64,000 nucleotides of DNA from Peptostreptococcaceae bacterium pGA-8 (GTDB lineage Bacteria; Bacillota; Clostridia; Peptostreptococcales; Anaerovoracaceae): contig FONK01000004.1 in NCBI GenBank assembly GCA_900112915.1, positions 1-64,000 of the forward strand, read 5' to 3'. The position numbers were made by a program, and so were the translations under genes. How positions within the stretch are numbered: the stretch's first letter is position 1; every line of letters starts with the position of its first letter. Under the pieces are notes generated by a model. It was not told the DNA's origin. It saw nothing but the letters and a program-made list of their open reading frames with translations, and did no database searches. Below, piece by piece: positions 34,478 to 44,731 of this stretch.

Positions 34478-34792
34478 ATGGAAAAGAAGAGCAATAAGAA
34501 ATTAGTTATTTTCCTCATCATACTTTGTGTTCTAATTGCAATAGTTCCTTTATTTGCATTGAAGGGTGCTGAGTTCGGAGGATCTGATGATGGTGCCGGA
34601 GAAATTGTAGGAACAATAGTTGAAGGATATGAACCGTGGGCAACTCCTCTGCTTGAGAACATTCTGGGCGGAGAGCTTCCGGGAGAAGTTGAATCACTTA
34701 TCTTCTGCACACAGACAGGAATAGGCGTAGGTATCGTTGCTTTCTTCTTGGGAAGATTTGTTCAGAGAAAGAAAGACGGTAAGGATCAGTAG
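34478..34792 (+). CDS. cbiN: CbiN, accessory membrane subunit of the cobalt importer
   Basis: The 104-residue protein has two membrane helices (about 8-27 and 74-92) joined by an outside loop with GSDDGAGEIVGTIVEGYEPW and LENILGGELPGEVESL. This is the CbiN pattern, in which the loop contacts CbiM to load Co2+. It starts two bases after cbiM. Confidence 0.9.
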   Translation: MEKKSNKKLVIFLIILCVLIAIVPLFALKGAEFGGSDDGAGEIVGTIVEGYEPWATPLLENILGGELPGEVESLIFCTQTGIGVGIVAFFLGRFVQRKKDGKDQ

Positions 34793-34794
34793 TC

Positions 34795-35583
34795 ATGCTA
34801 ACAATAGACAAGTTATGCTACTTGTCAAAACTGAGATATGAAAATCCCACCGAAAAATTTCTATATGCCATATTGACCTTATTATTCTGCATTATAAGCA
34901 GGTCGGTGGCAATGGGAATTATTGTGATGGCGGTCAATAGATATTTGACCGTCCACAAAGGTGGGATTTCCTCTAAGCGATATTTTCATCTTATGATGAT
35001 ACCGTTTACATTTTTGGTTTTGAGCACACTGGCAATAGTAGTGAACATCTCAAAAACACCTTTAGACGCTTATGCAATTCCTGTGGGTGACTATTTTGTC
35101 ACCGGAAGCTATGCCGGGGTTTGGAAGGGAGTTCAGCTTTGTGTAACAGCCTTGGCTTCGGTGTCATGCCTTTATTTTCTATCCTTAAACACCACGATGA
35201 CGGATATTTTTTCCGTAATGAGGAAATTTAAGGTTCCAAACCTTTTTATCGAGCTGATGCTGCTTATTTACAGGTACATATTCATATTGCTCGATGTGGC
35301 CATGAGAATTGGAATTTCGCAGGACTCTAGGCTGGGAAATAAAAATTACAGGACTGCTATCAAGTCTTTTTCCGGATTGCTTTCAGCATTGTTCGTAAGG
35401 GCTATGCACAGGTCCAGATACCTTTTTGACTCGATGGAGGCAAGGGGCTATGATGGAGAAATTAAGGTCCTGGAGGAGCATTATCCGGTCAACAAAAAAG
35501 CTGCAGGCGTAATGTGTCTGTTTCACTTGGTTCTTTTAGCAGTCACGGTTTACATAAAGGTGCAAGGAGTTGTTTTCATATGA
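34795..35583 (+). CDS. cbiQ: CbiQ, transmembrane (T) component of the cobalt ECF importer
   Basis: The 262-residue membrane protein has five to six helices. The cytoplasmic coupling helices carry SMEARGYDGE, the ARG motif that docks into the ATPase groove. It starts two bases after cbiN and its stop overlaps the cbiO start (ATGA). Confidence 0.92.
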   Translation: MLTIDKLCYLSKLRYENPTEKFLYAILTLLFCIISRSVAMGIIVMAVNRYLTVHKGGISSKRYFHLMMIPFTFLVLSTLAIVVNISKTPLDAYAIPVGDYFVTGSYAGVWKGVQLCVTALASVSCLYFLSLNTTMTDIFSVMRKFKVPNLFIELMLLIYRYIFILLDVAMRIGISQDSRLGNKNYRTAIKSFSGLLSALFVRAMHRSRYLFDSMEARGYDGEIKVLEEHYPVNKKAAGVMCLFHLVLLAVTVYIKVQGVVFI

Positions 35584-36422
35584 CAAAAGATATAATTTTA
35601 AAAGCAGAGGATTTATACTATTCCTATGACGATAATAACACCTATTCCCTTAAAGGGTTGAGTTTAGAAATTGAAAGAGGCAAAAAAGTTGCATTTATGG
35701 GGGCTAACGGTGCAGGCAAATCCACATTTTTCCTGACACTAAATGGTATTAATAGAATCAGCAAGGGTAAGCTGTCCATAGACGGGAAAGAATTAGGATA
35801 CTCCAAGAAGGAGCTTATTGATATAAGGTCAAAGGTGGGCATTGTATTCCAGGACCCTGATAACCAACTGTTTTCAGCCAGTGTTAGACAGGAAATCTCC
35901 TTTGGCGCTTTAAATATGGGCATGACTGAAGAGGAAGCTGCCGAGGCTGTTGATGAAATGATTGAAACCCTTGAAATAACGCCTTTTAAAGACAGACCGA
36001 CCCACGCTCTTTCAGGCGGCCAGAAGAAGCAGGTTTCCATTGCCGATGTAATGGTAATGAACCCTGAAATCGTCATTTTAGACGAGCCGGCTGCAGCCCT
36101 TGACCCTAAGCATACGGTCATTGTAAACAAAATCATCAATATGATGGTTGACAAAGGGATAACTGTTTTAATTTCTACCCACGATGTAAATTTTGCATAC
36201 GAGTGGGCTGATGAAGTGGTGGTAATTCACGATGGAAGGACATTGAGACATGGTAAACCTGATGAGGTTTTTAGTGACAAGGAGATGTTGGAAATGACCA
36301 ATTTAGCTCAGCCGGCAGTTCTCGAAATGTTCAACAGTCTTGTGAAAAAGGGACTTTTAGCAAAGGATTTAACACCACCGAAGAACTTGAAAATTCTCGA
36401 GGAATATATATCCTTAATATAA
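35580..36422 (+). CDS. cbiO: CbiO, ATPase of the cobalt ECF importer
   Basis: ATG 35580 overlaps the cbiQ stop and follows AAGGAG. It gives 280 residues with GANGAGKST (Walker A), FQDPDNQLF (Q loop), LSGGQKKQVS (signature), VILDEPAAALDP (Walker B) and STHD (switch His). An open frame extends upstream but lies inside cbiQ. It powers the CbiMNQO complex at the inner face of the membrane, probably as a homodimer. Confidence 0.95.
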   Translation: MTKDIILKAEDLYYSYDDNNTYSLKGLSLEIERGKKVAFMGANGAGKSTFFLTLNGINRISKGKLSIDGKELGYSKKELIDIRSKVGIVFQDPDNQLFSASVRQEISFGALNMGMTEEEAAEAVDEMIETLEITPFKDRPTHALSGGQKKQVSIADVMVMNPEIVILDEPAAALDPKHTVIVNKIINMMVDKGITVLISTHDVNFAYEWADEVVVIHDGRTLRHGKPDEVFSDKEMLEMTNLAQPAVLEMFNSLVKKGLLAKDLTPPKNLKILEEYISLI

Positions 36423-36478
36423 TGAACACTAGGTAATTTTCAGGTGTTTTAAGGAAGTATTTGTGGTATAATCACAAT

Positions 36479-37924
36479 ATGGATTTTAAAAGTATTGGAA
36501 ATTATATAAAAAAGCATAATATTATCAACAAAGGAGACCACATTGTACTGGGCCTTTCAGGAGGGCCTGATTCAGTGTGTCTTTTTTTTGTCCTGAATTC
36601 TTTGGCAAAGGAGCTGGACTTGAAAATATATCCTGTTCACATTAATCATAAATTTCGACCCGGTGCTGCTGAAAAGGATGCGGAATTTTCCAAGAGCTTA
36701 TCCGCAAAGCTGGGCTGGGAATGCAGAGCTTATGAAGTGGATTGTAACGCACTGGCCAAGACGGAAGGGCTTTCACCTGAGGAAGCAGGCAGAAAGGCTA
36801 GATATGAGGCATTTAGGGAAGTTTACAATCAAGTCATTGCAGAGCATAAGGGTGATGAGGTTAAGCTGGCTGTGGCACAGAATAAGGATGACCAGGTGGA
36901 GACGGTTCTCTTTAGAATAATAAGGGGAACAGGCCTTGAAGGCATCGGTGCCATGCGAGAGGATTCAAAAGGAATTGGGGAAATGGAAATAATAAGGCCG
37001 CTTCTAACCTATACCAAAAAAGAGATATTAGATTTTCTCCACGACAATGAAATAGAATATTGTACCGATAAAACCAATGAAGCCGAGATTTATACACGAA
37101 ATAAAATAAGACTTTCACTTATTCCGGACTTGGAGAGGGAATATAACCCAAATTTAAAGGACACCATATTCAGAATGAGCAAAACAGCCGCCGAAGATGC
37201 AGATTTCATATCTGAGCTTGCAAGGGAGCTTTACGATAAGGCTTACGGGCTGGCGGAAGAGGCGGTGGACAATAATGCCGGATCGGATAGTGATCCGGGT
37301 GAAAGACGGATAATTCTATTAGATAGAAGGACAATAGGAGATGCTCACCCGGCTATAGGGAAAAGAGCTATCGGAATTGCTCTTAAAGAAATGGGAATAT
37401 CAAGGGATATTGCTTATTCGCACCTGGAGGAGGCCTACGGGGCAGCCAAGCGATATGGACCGTCTATCCTAATTGAATTCCCAATGGGATACCGCATGGA
37501 GGCAGCTTATAACCTCCTAAGATTTTTTAGGTTAAATCATTGCAAGAAAGAGCAGCAGCCGGACGTAAAAATTGTAATATATCATAATAAAGAAGCCGAG
37601 GACTTTATCGAAAATAAGGCTAAAGGCAAAAATTATATTATACTTTCAGAGGACAAGCTGAATGGGGAGTACCCCAACGGATATAAAATTAATTTAAGAA
37701 CCAGGGAGCCAGGGGATGTGTTGACCATAACAGGTGGCAAGCACAAGAAACTAAAGGATATATTAGTGGATGAAAAGGTGCCAAAATCCCTAAGGGAATC
37801 ATTGCCGGTGGTGGCAATAGGAAAAAGAATTCTGTGGATTCCCGCACTCAAAAGGGTAACCAAGGACTTTATATATGAAAGTCATAAGGACGACTCTTTT
37901 GTTATAGTAGAATTTGTGGTATAA
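36479..37924 (+). CDS. tilS: tRNA(Ile)-lysidine synthetase
   Basis: TilS converts C34 of tRNA(Ile)CAU to lysidine. The PP-loop is VLGLSGGPDSVCL near residues 24-36, and the C-terminal TilS_C domain contains LRTREPGDVLTITGGKHKKL. ATG 36479 gives MDFKSIGNYIKKHN, typical for the family. TTG 36461 is in frame and follows AAGGAAG closely. An extended -10 (TGGTATAAT, 36464-36472) ends seven bases before the ATG, which raises the possibility of a leaderless mRNA. Confidence 0.92.
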   Translation: MDFKSIGNYIKKHNIINKGDHIVLGLSGGPDSVCLFFVLNSLAKELDLKIYPVHINHKFRPGAAEKDAEFSKSLSAKLGWECRAYEVDCNALAKTEGLSPEEAGRKARYEAFREVYNQVIAEHKGDEVKLAVAQNKDDQVETVLFRIIRGTGLEGIGAMREDSKGIGEMEIIRPLLTYTKKEILDFLHDNEIEYCTDKTNEAEIYTRNKIRLSLIPDLEREYNPNLKDTIFRMSKTAAEDADFISELARELYDKAYGLAEEAVDNNAGSDSDPGERRIILLDRRTIGDAHPAIGKRAIGIALKEMGISRDIAYSHLEEAYGAAKRYGPSILIEFPMGYRMEAAYNLLRFFRLNHCKKEQQPDVKIVIYHNKEAEDFIENKAKGKNYIILSEDKLNGEYPNGYKINLRTREPGDVLTITGGKHKKLKDILVDEKVPKSLRESLPVVAIGKRILWIPALKRVTKDFIYESHKDDSFVIVEFVV

Positions 37925-37937
37925 AGACAAATATTAG

Positions 37938-37966
37938 TTGATTAGATTGTTATAGACGGGTATAAT
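37938..37966 (+). promoter_or_regulatory. Promoter of ftsH
   Basis: TTGATT 37938-37943 and TATAAT 37961-37966 with a 17-base spacer. Confidence 0.65.
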
Positions 37967-38033
37967 ATAATCTGTATCTTTTGGGCCGGAATAGGGCTTT
38001 AGGTGCGATTTTCAAAATGGAGGTAGACATACA

Positions 38034-40223
38034 TTGAAAAAGTTTGGCAAGAATATAACCATATACATTCTGGTATTTGCTCTAATTCTAGGAGTTGCCG
38101 CTTTCTATAGAGGTGGCTCCGGAGAGAAGAAGCAGGTCGCTTTTTCCGAAGTAGTATCATATTTGGAAAAAGGACAGGTAGCAGAAATTGAAATTACAGA
38201 CAGAAAGATAACAGCCAGAATTGTCACTGATGCGGAGAGAAAATCTGAAGAAAAGGCTAAGGCTGAAGCGGAAAAGAAGCTTGAAGAGGCTAAAAAGGAC
38301 ATTAAAAACAACAAGGCAGATTCAGCAGAGCAGGCTAAAAACGCTCTTCAGAGCCTCTTAACATCAAATGACGGTCCACGCAAAAAATATATAGTTGCTT
38401 ATGCACCATACTTTACCGAAATTGATTGGTTGGAGAAGGAATATGTGTATCCACAGATGAAGGAAGGGAAGATAACTAAACTTTCAACACAACCGCCTTC
38501 AATGGGTTCAGCTATTCTGGAGCTGCTTCCCACTCTTGTGATGATTGGTATCGCAGGTCTGATTTTATATATGATGATGAATCAGGGGGGACAGGGTAAG
38601 GCATTTAACTTCGGTAAGAGCAAGGCAAAGATGTATCGTGGCGACGGAAAGAGAATTTCCTTTAAAGATGTTGCCGGTTTACAGGAAGAAAAGGAGGAAT
38701 TGCGAGAAATCGTAGATTTCTTAAAGGATCCCAGAAAGTATCAGCAGGTTGGAGCCAGAATACCCAAGGGCGTTTTGCTTGTAGGTCCTCCGGGTACAGG
38801 TAAGACTTATGTTTCAAGGGCTACGGCAGGTGAAGCGGCAGTGCCGTTCTTTACGATAAGCGGTTCTGACTTCGTTGAAATGTTCGTAGGTGTCGGTGCC
38901 TCAAGAGTTAGAGATTTATTTGATCAGGCAAAGAAAAATGCTCCTTGTATTGTATTTATAGATGAAATAGATGCTGTAGGCAGAAAAAGAGGCGCAGGTC
39001 TTGGCGGCGGTAATGATGAAAGAGAACAGACTCTGAACCAGCTCCTTGTTGAGATGGACGGCTTTGGAGAAAACTCCGGCGTGATAATCATGGCAGCAAC
39101 CAACAGACCTGATGTTCTTGACCCGGCTATATTGAGACCGGGAAGATTTGACAGACAGATTGTCATCGGCATTCCTGATGTTAAAGGCAGAGAGGAAATC
39201 ATTAAGGTCCACTCTAAAAACAAGCCTTTGGCAGAGGAGGTTTCACCGCAGATATTGGCGAGAAGAACTCCCGGATTTACACCGGCTGACATTGAGAATC
39301 TGTTAAATGAAGCTGCTCTTTTGACAGCCAGAAGAAATGGCACAAACATTAGGATGGCTGAAATTGAAGAGGCTACAACAAAGGTTATGGCAGGACCTGC
39401 AAAGAAGAGCAGAGTCATCAGTCAGGAAGAAAAGAAGCTTACAGCTTATCATGAAGCAGGACATGCGATTGTTATGAGAAGCTTGCCGGATTCTGACCCT
39501 GTTCATCAGGTAACAATTATTCCAAGAGGTAGTGCAGGAGGCTTTACCATGTTCCTACCGAAGGAGGATAAATACTTCCAAACAAGGAAGGGCATGTTTA
39601 ACAGCATTTTACACCTTCTTGGCGGCAGAGTTGCAGAGCATCTGACTCTGGAAGACATCAGTACAGGTGCCAGCAATGATATTGAAAGAGCTACAGATAT
39701 TGCAAGAGCAATGGTTACCAAGTATGGCTTTAGTGAAAAGCTTGGACCGGTGAACTATAGTAATTCTGATGAAGTATTTCTTGGAAAGGATTTCTCTACA
39801 AGACAGAATCATTCTGAGGCTGTTTCTGCTGAAATTGATAATGAAGTTAGAAATATCATTGAAAGAGCCTTTGAGGAAACTAAGAAAATCCTTGAGGATA
39901 ACATGGATAAGCTGGAAAATGTGGCTCAAGCCTTGCTCAGAGTTGAGACAATTGACGGAAATCAATTTGAAGCCTTATATACAGGTGAAGTGACTCCGGA
40001 AGAATTAGAGCAGCAGATTTTTGAGAAGGAAGAAGAAATCAAAAAAGCTAATGAGGCTGAGTCTCTTGAAATGGAGAGAAGAAAGGCTGAGGAAGAGGCG
40101 GCAATAAAAGCTTTAGCTGAAGGTAAACTGGACGAGTTTGCCAATGGACAGGTTAAGCATATTGATGCCGGCAAGCATCGTTTTATCGATTTGGATGACG
40201 ACGATATGAACAAGCCTGAATAG
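38034..40223 (+). CDS. ftsH: ATP-dependent zinc metalloprotease FtsH
   Basis: The membrane protease has two N-terminal helices (about 7-22 and 158-182) flanking an external domain that carries a charged Lys/Glu/Ala-rich insertion (about 65-105). The AAA module has GPPGTGKTY (Walker A), [10 protein letters not shown] (Walker B) and [19 protein letters not shown]. The zinc site is [10 protein letters not shown] with the third ligand in [14 protein letters not shown] 38034 follows GGAGG by nine bases. The C-terminus is an acidic/coiled extension. In many Firmicutes hpt lies between tilS and ftsH; here it does not. Confidence 0.95.
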   Translation: MKKFGKNITIYILVFALILGVAAFYRGGSGEKKQVAFSEVVSYLEKGQVAEIEITDRKITARIVTDAERKSEEKAKAEAEKKLEEAKKDIKNNKADSAEQAKNALQSLLTSNDGPRKKYIVAYAPYFTEIDWLEKEYVYPQMKEGKITKLSTQPPSMGSAILELLPTLVMIGIAGLILYMMMNQGGQGKAFNFGKSKAKMYRGDGKRISFKDVAGLQEEKEELREIVDFLKDPRKYQQVGARIPKGVLLVGPPGTGKTYVSRATAGEAAVPFFTISGSDFVEMFVGVGASRVRDLFDQAKKNAPCIVFIDEIDAVGRKRGAGLGGGNDEREQTLNQLLVEMDGFGENSGVIIMAATNRPDVLDPAILRPGRFDRQIVIGIPDVKGREEIIKVHSKNKPLAEEVSPQILARRTPGFTPADIENLLNEAALLTARRNGTNIRMAEIEEATTKVMAGPAKKSRVISQEEKKLTAYHEAGHAIVMRSLPDSDPVHQVTIIPRGSAGGFTMFLPKEDKYFQTRKGMFNSILHLLGGRVAEHLTLEDISTGASNDIERATDIARAMVTKYGFSEKLGPVNYSNSDEVFLGKDFSTRQNHSEAVSAEIDNEVRNIIERAFEETKKILEDNMDKLENVAQALLRVETIDGNQFEALYTGEVTPEELEQQIFEKEEEIKKANEAESLEMERRKAEEEAAIKALAEGKLDEFANGQVKHIDAGKHRFIDLDDDDMNKPE

Positions 40224-40233
40224 GAGAAATAGA

Positions 40234-41820
40234 ATGAAAATTACAGTTGAAGATTGCCTGAAGCTGGATGCCTTCAATCCGAGCATTTTAGCAGCGGGGA
40301 AACGCAATCTGGGAAATAGAGTAAGGTCTGTTTCGGTTCTTGATGCTACAGATCTTGAAACAGCTGTCAGGCACAATGGAGTGAGTGAGCAGGTTGTTTT
40401 GACATCATTTTACGGGCTTCACGGAAAGGGTAAAATTCAAGGTCAAATTGTTAAGGCTCTGGCAAAGGAAGGAATTTCCGCCCTGGTAATTTTTCACATT
40501 GCGAACCGACCTGTGGATGTTGAACAATCCGTTATTGACGCTGCTGAAAGAGCGGGACTTCCCTTGATAATTATGCCAAAGGAAAACAAGGCGGAATATG
40601 CTGTTGTAATTGAGCAGGTAATGGATCATTTGTTATATGGGGATAATTTCAGAAATAGCCTAATTAATAATACTATTTTCCATTTGCTTAACTTTGAGCG
40701 TCACAGAAATTTCCAAAATGCTCTTAGGGAAGCCGCTGTGAACAATGACTTTCAGGTAATTCTCCTCAGCAGGGATTTTAACCCGATTTTATCGATTGAG
40801 ACCAGACACCAGACTACCATTGCTGAAGCCATCAGGCTGGGCAAAGAAAAGGACGTTGAGAAGGATGGAGTATATACCTTTATAGATGTTAACGGTGTTC
40901 TCACATACTGGGGGCCCATTACAATATCCGGCGAAAAGTTTTTCATCTTCATTGTAGATAACGAAGATAACTATTCTGCCGGGGAAATAACCAAGCTGGC
41001 AGAGATAATAGAGCTGGCCATGGGAATGTGGAAGTATACTCCTGAAAGAGATGCCAAGGCTGAGCTTATCAAGGCTCTAATCAGAGGAAATAAGAGCCTG
41101 GCATATTCGTTAAAGGATGAGATAGAGCTAAATGGTGAAGGCGTTATAAGCACCTTTTATGCGAGGGGTGTTGAAAACGGTAAAGGTAACAGTATATTCA
41201 GCACCTTTGAAGATGAGACTGACATGGATATTATCATGATTAACGAGGATGATGAAATCTATGGAATGATTTATAGGAATGTCTCAGGTAACAAAAAAGA
41301 TGACGAGTTATCGGATAAGGCTCTTGTGAACAAGCTTTTCGGAGACTTAAAGGAAGGTAACAAGTCAGTTAGAATTTTCCACACCACAGGTATTGACGGT
41401 ATTGAAGGCGCAGCAGACGGATTTCGACTCATAAGCGAGACTTGGTCCTTTGTTGAGAGTGTATTCCCTTACAAGCGAGTTTTTACCAAATATGAATTGG
41501 CTTTAGTAAGCAATTGCATCGCTATTCAGATGCAAGGCGGCTATTTAAGAAAAACATATATGGACTTATTGGAACCATTTAAAAAAGAAATGGGAGAAAA
41601 CAAGGCAAGGCAGCTTCTTGAAACCTTGGAAACCTTTGTTCTGGATGCGGGCATGAACAGTGGTAAAACCTCTGAATTCATGGGTATTCACACTAATACT
41701 GTTCAATATAGGCTAAAGCGAATTAATGATGTTCTGGGCGTAGAAATTACAGGTAACAGAGTTATTCCTGGCCTTACAATGGCAGTGGCTCTAAAGCGAC
41801 TGGAGAATATGGGTAAATAA
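40234..41820 (+). CDS. PucR-family transcriptional regulator
   Basis: The 528-residue protein has an N-terminal PucR sensor domain (about 8-125, TSFYGLHGKGKIQGQIVKAL), a GGDEF-like middle region and a C-terminal PucR helix-turn-helix (about 460-525) with FMGIHTNTVQYRLKRINDVL. Such regulators control purine or other catabolic genes; no target is adjacent. ATG 40234 follows TAGGAGA, eleven bases after ftsH, in the same direction as coaX. Confidence 0.88.
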   Translation: MKITVEDCLKLDAFNPSILAAGKRNLGNRVRSVSVLDATDLETAVRHNGVSEQVVLTSFYGLHGKGKIQGQIVKALAKEGISALVIFHIANRPVDVEQSVIDAAERAGLPLIIMPKENKAEYAVVIEQVMDHLLYGDNFRNSLINNTIFHLLNFERHRNFQNALREAAVNNDFQVILLSRDFNPILSIETRHQTTIAEAIRLGKEKDVEKDGVYTFIDVNGVLTYWGPITISGEKFFIFIVDNEDNYSAGEITKLAEIIELAMGMWKYTPERDAKAELIKALIRGNKSLAYSLKDEIELNGEGVISTFYARGVENGKGNSIFSTFEDETDMDIIMINEDDEIYGMIYRNVSGNKKDDELSDKALVNKLFGDLKEGNKSVRIFHTTGIDGIEGAADGFRLISETWSFVESVFPYKRVFTKYELALVSNCIAIQMQGGYLRKTYMDLLEPFKKEMGENKARQLLETLETFVLDAGMNSGKTSEFMGIHTNTVQYRLKRINDVLGVEITGNRVIPGLTMAVALKRLENMGK

Positions 41821-41837
41821 GGGAGGCAGCAAATAAT

Positions 41838-42659
41838 ATGCTACTAGCGTTTGATATTGGAAATACAAACATTGTTCTCGGTGTTTTCGAGGGCAGCGAA
41901 CTATTAACAAGCTGGAGAATTGAAACTGACAGCAGAAAAAGCACAGATGAGTACGGAATGATTGTAAGTCAGCTTTTCAAGTATGAAAATCTGAGCATGA
42001 AGGATATTGATGATATAATCATTTCAACTGTAGTGCCGTCTGTTTTGTTCACTATACAGCACCTTTCTCAGAAGTATTTCAACAAGCAAGCAATCATTGT
42101 TGCTTCAGGAGTTAAAACCGGTTTAATCGTTAAGTATGATAATCCTAAGCAGGTTGGTGCAGATAGGATAGTAAATGCCGTTGCCGCATATAAAAAATAT
42201 AATGGACCTTTGATTATAATTGACTTCGGTACTGCTACAACCTTTTGTGCAGTTACCGAAAAGGCGGAATATCTTGGGGGAACCATTGCACCGGGGATTA
42301 AGATTGCAGCAGAATCCTTATTTGAGAAAACCTCTAAGCTTCCAAAGGTTGAATTGGAAGACCCGGGACATGCAATATGCAGAAATACAATTCAGAGCAT
42401 GCAGTCAGGACTTGTTTATGGTCACATGGGAATTGTCGAGTTCATAGTTAAGAAGATGAAGGAAGAGCTGAAGGCTATGTATCCGGACTCAAAAGAGGCG
42501 AAGGTCGTAGCTACCGGCGGTCTTGCCTCTATGATTGAAACCGGTGTGGACTGCATCGACTATGTAGACAAGATGCTCACCCTTGAAGGTCTGCAGCTAA
42601 TATACGAGAAAAATAAGAAGCATATTAGAAATCAGAAGGAGTGTTCTTTTGATAAATAA
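41838..42659 (+). CDS. coaX: Type III pantothenate kinase
   Basis: CoaX phosphorylates pantothenate in CoA synthesis. Motifs are LLAFDIGNTNIVLGVF (phosphate 1), VGADRIVNAVAAYKKY, and IIDFGTATTFCAV (phosphate 2), and LGGTIAPGIKIA. Length 273 is standard, allowing for a C-terminal tail of about 20 residues. ATG 41838 follows GGGAGG, and the gene overlaps dusB by 11 bases. Confidence 0.94.
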   Translation: MLLAFDIGNTNIVLGVFEGSELLTSWRIETDSRKSTDEYGMIVSQLFKYENLSMKDIDDIIISTVVPSVLFTIQHLSQKYFNKQAIIVASGVKTGLIVKYDNPKQVGADRIVNAVAAYKKYNGPLIIIDFGTATTFCAVTEKAEYLGGTIAPGIKIAAESLFEKTSKLPKVELEDPGHAICRNTIQSMQSGLVYGHMGIVEFIVKKMKEELKAMYPDSKEAKVVATGGLASMIETGVDCIDYVDKMLTLEGLQLIYEKNKKHIRNQKECSFDK

Positions 42660-43668
42660 GCTAAACCTTTGCAAGAATAAAATAGGAGGCCTGGAATTTG
42701 AAAATCCGTTTTTTATGGCACCCTTAGCAGGAATTACAGATGCACCCACCCGCTTAATCTATAAGCAGATGGGTGCTGCTTTAGTATATTCGGAAATGGT
42801 TAGCGCCAAGGGAATGTATTACGGAGACCGCAAAAGTGATGAGCTGCTTACAATTCTCTCGGAAGAAGGACAGGTAGCATTTCAAATTTTTGGAAGAGAG
42901 CCGGAAACTATGGCATATGCAGCCGATAAATTATCTGAAAGGACGAATTGTCTTTTGGATATTAATATGGGATGTCCGGTACCTAAGGTTTTTAAAAATG
43001 GCGAGGGGTCAGCTCTTATGGCTGAGCCGAATCAAGTATATAAAATTCTAAAGGCTGTTACCGAGGCGACGGATAAGCCTGTAACTGTAAAGCTTAGAAC
43101 AGGTATAAGCAGCAAAAGCGTAAACTGTGTAGAAGTGGCATTGGCGGCACAGGAGGGTGGCGCTGCTGCAGTTGCTGTCCACGGAAGAACCAGAGAGCAA
43201 TATTATTCAGGCGAGGCGGATTGGAATGAAATCGCTAAGGTGAAGGATGCTTTAAAAATTCCTGTAATCGGAAATGGCGATATTGTATCTTGGGAAAGCG
43301 CAAAAAGTATGGCGTTGGAAACCGGTTGTGACTACCTAATGATTGGAAGAGCAGCACTGGGGAATCCATGGATTTTTGCTCAGCTTAAATTGGCATATGA
43401 AATGTATAATGCAGGAGAAACCTCTGAATATATTGAGAGACATCTGCTTGAAGAAGCGGTTCCGACAATGGATGAGAAAAAGCGGATGATGATTCATCAT
43501 CTGAATATGCTATGCCGATATAAAGGAGAGCGAATTGCCGTTAGAGAGATGAGAAAGCATTTAGGCTGGTACACTAAAGGGATGCCGGGAGGCAGCAGCT
43601 TCAGAGGCATGGTAAACGGCTTGGAATACAGGAATGACATAATTAAAGCCATAGAAAAGCTGCACTAA
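42649..43668 (+). CDS. dusB: tRNA-dihydrouridine synthase (DusB-like)
   Basis: This FMN enzyme reduces uridines in the tRNA D-loop. The barrel starts FFMAPLAGITDAPTR; the catalytic Cys is in INMGCPVPKVFKNGEGSAL; HGRTREQYYSG and GNGDIVSWESA bind FMN. TTG 42649 follows AAGGAG by six bases and overlaps coaX. The hairpin at 43657-43685 includes its stop. Confidence 0.94.
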   Translation: MINKLNLCKNKIGGLEFENPFFMAPLAGITDAPTRLIYKQMGAALVYSEMVSAKGMYYGDRKSDELLTILSEEGQVAFQIFGREPETMAYAADKLSERTNCLLDINMGCPVPKVFKNGEGSALMAEPNQVYKILKAVTEATDKPVTVKLRTGISSKSVNCVEVALAAQEGGAAAVAVHGRTREQYYSGEADWNEIAKVKDALKIPVIGNGDIVSWESAKSMALETGCDYLMIGRAALGNPWIFAQLKLAYEMYNAGETSEYIERHLLEEAVPTMDEKKRMMIHHLNMLCRYKGERIAVREMRKHLGWYTKGMPGGSSFRGMVNGLEYRNDIIKAIEKLH

Positions 43669-43685
43669 ATAATTCAGTGCAGCTT
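43657..43685 (+). terminator. Strong hairpin at the end of dusB
   Basis: AAGCTGCACT 43657-43666 pairs perfectly with AGTGCAGCTT 43676-43685; the dusB stop codon lies in the structure. There is no clean T run, so termination may be inefficient. It separates dusB from the convergent L,D-transpeptidase gene. Confidence 0.55.
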
Positions 43686-43726
43686 AAAGTATTTCATCAA
43701 CTTTATATAAGTATTATCTGTTTTCA

Positions 43727-44326
43727 CTAATAAATTTTAACAGGAATACCTGCAGGGATATGAGTATAGAACCAATATGAATCTGCCACACTCATACGAA
43801 CGCAACCATGAGATGCCGGTGTGCCCAGCTTGTTTCCTTCTTCAATAATATAGTTTCCATTGGCGTCAATGGGCACACTGTGAAATAGGTAGGAACCATA
43901 AAAGGCAACCCAGTATTTTCCACCGCCAAACTGTTCTCCATAGAAGGCTTCTCCACGTCTGCTTTCAGTGTAGAAATCGCCTGTAACAGTAGGCGTCTCA
44001 GGTTTTCCCGTAGACACTGTCATGGTGCATAGCCTTGTCCCGTTTTTCAGTAAATATAACTTTTGCTTTGCTATAGAAACTTCAATTGCCAGCCCGTCGG
44101 TATCGTTTAAATCCGGATAGGCAGTAGTAGGTTTTTCCCAAAAGTATTCACCATTGTCCGGTGTTACAGAGCTAGCCGGATTGTTTTGTTCAGAGATGTT
44201 TGCTTTTGACTCAGCCTTCTCTTTATGGGACGCATTGTAATTATAAAATGAATAGCAAGCAACAGATATGACAGCAATGGCAAGGATGAATATAGTTAAC
44301 TTTTTTTGTTTATTCATTTTTCTCAC
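43727..44326 (-). CDS. L,D-transpeptidase (YkuD domain)
   Basis: The 199-residue protein has an N-terminal anchor helix (about 9-28), a short linker and a YkuD domain (about 75-199). The catalytic motif is HSVPIDANG followed by ASHGCVRMSVADS, with the active-site Cys in SHGCVRM. It forms 3-3 cross-links in, or attaches ligands to, peptidoglycan outside the membrane. The gene runs against its neighbours. Confidence 0.92.
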   Translation of the reverse strand: MRKMNKQKKLTIFILAIAVISVACYSFYNYNASHKEKAESKANISEQNNPASSVTPDNGEYFWEKPTTAYPDLNDTDGLAIEVSIAKQKLYLLKNGTRLCTMTVSTGKPETPTVTGDFYTESRRGEAFYGEQFGGGKYWVAFYGSYLFHSVPIDANGNYIIEEGNKLGTPASHGCVRMSVADSYWFYTHIPAGIPVKIY

Positions 44327-44503
44327 CGTTATTCACCTCGATTATTGAATGGTTTCATACCTCATCATAATATGGTTTGACTAAAATTTCAATCAATAGG
44401 TTTACTTTTTTTGATAAAATATATATAATTAGTTAGTCATGGGTACATAATTCATGAGAAAATAGTAAATATAATGAGGCCGAGAGCCTGGAAAGGAATA
44501 AAT

Positions 44504-44731
44504 ATGGAAGATAAAATTAAGGCTGCCTTAGAGCAGATTAGACCTTTTTTACAGAGAGATGGAGGCGATATTGAATTCGTTGAATATACTGAGGACAATA
44601 TTGTAAAGGTTAAGCTTCAGGGACACTGTGCAGGCTGTCCCGGTGCAAGAATGACTCTTCAGGGTGTTGTAGGAAGAATTCTAATGGAAAGCTACCCTGA
44701 AATAAAGGGAGTTGAGTCCGTTGACTTCTAA
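44504..44731 (+). CDS. NifU-like C-terminal-domain protein (iron-sulfur carrier)
   Basis: ATG 44504 follows GGAAAGGA and gives MEDKIKAALEQIRPFLQRDG, the classic start of single-domain Nfu proteins. CAGCPGARMTL carries the CxxC that holds a [4Fe-4S] cluster shared between two subunits. The product has 75 residues. The upstream ATG 44474 would add ten atypical residues. The end overlaps the pepV start. Confidence 0.92.
   Translation: MEDKIKAALEQIRPFLQRDGGDIEFVEYTEDNIVKVKLQGHCAGCPGARMTLQGVVGRILMESYPEIKGVESVDF

Noticed and set aside
38916-39418. Minus-strand open frames of up to 164 codons inside ftsH
   Set aside because: They are antisense shadows of a strongly coding gene, without ribosome binding sites or known motifs.
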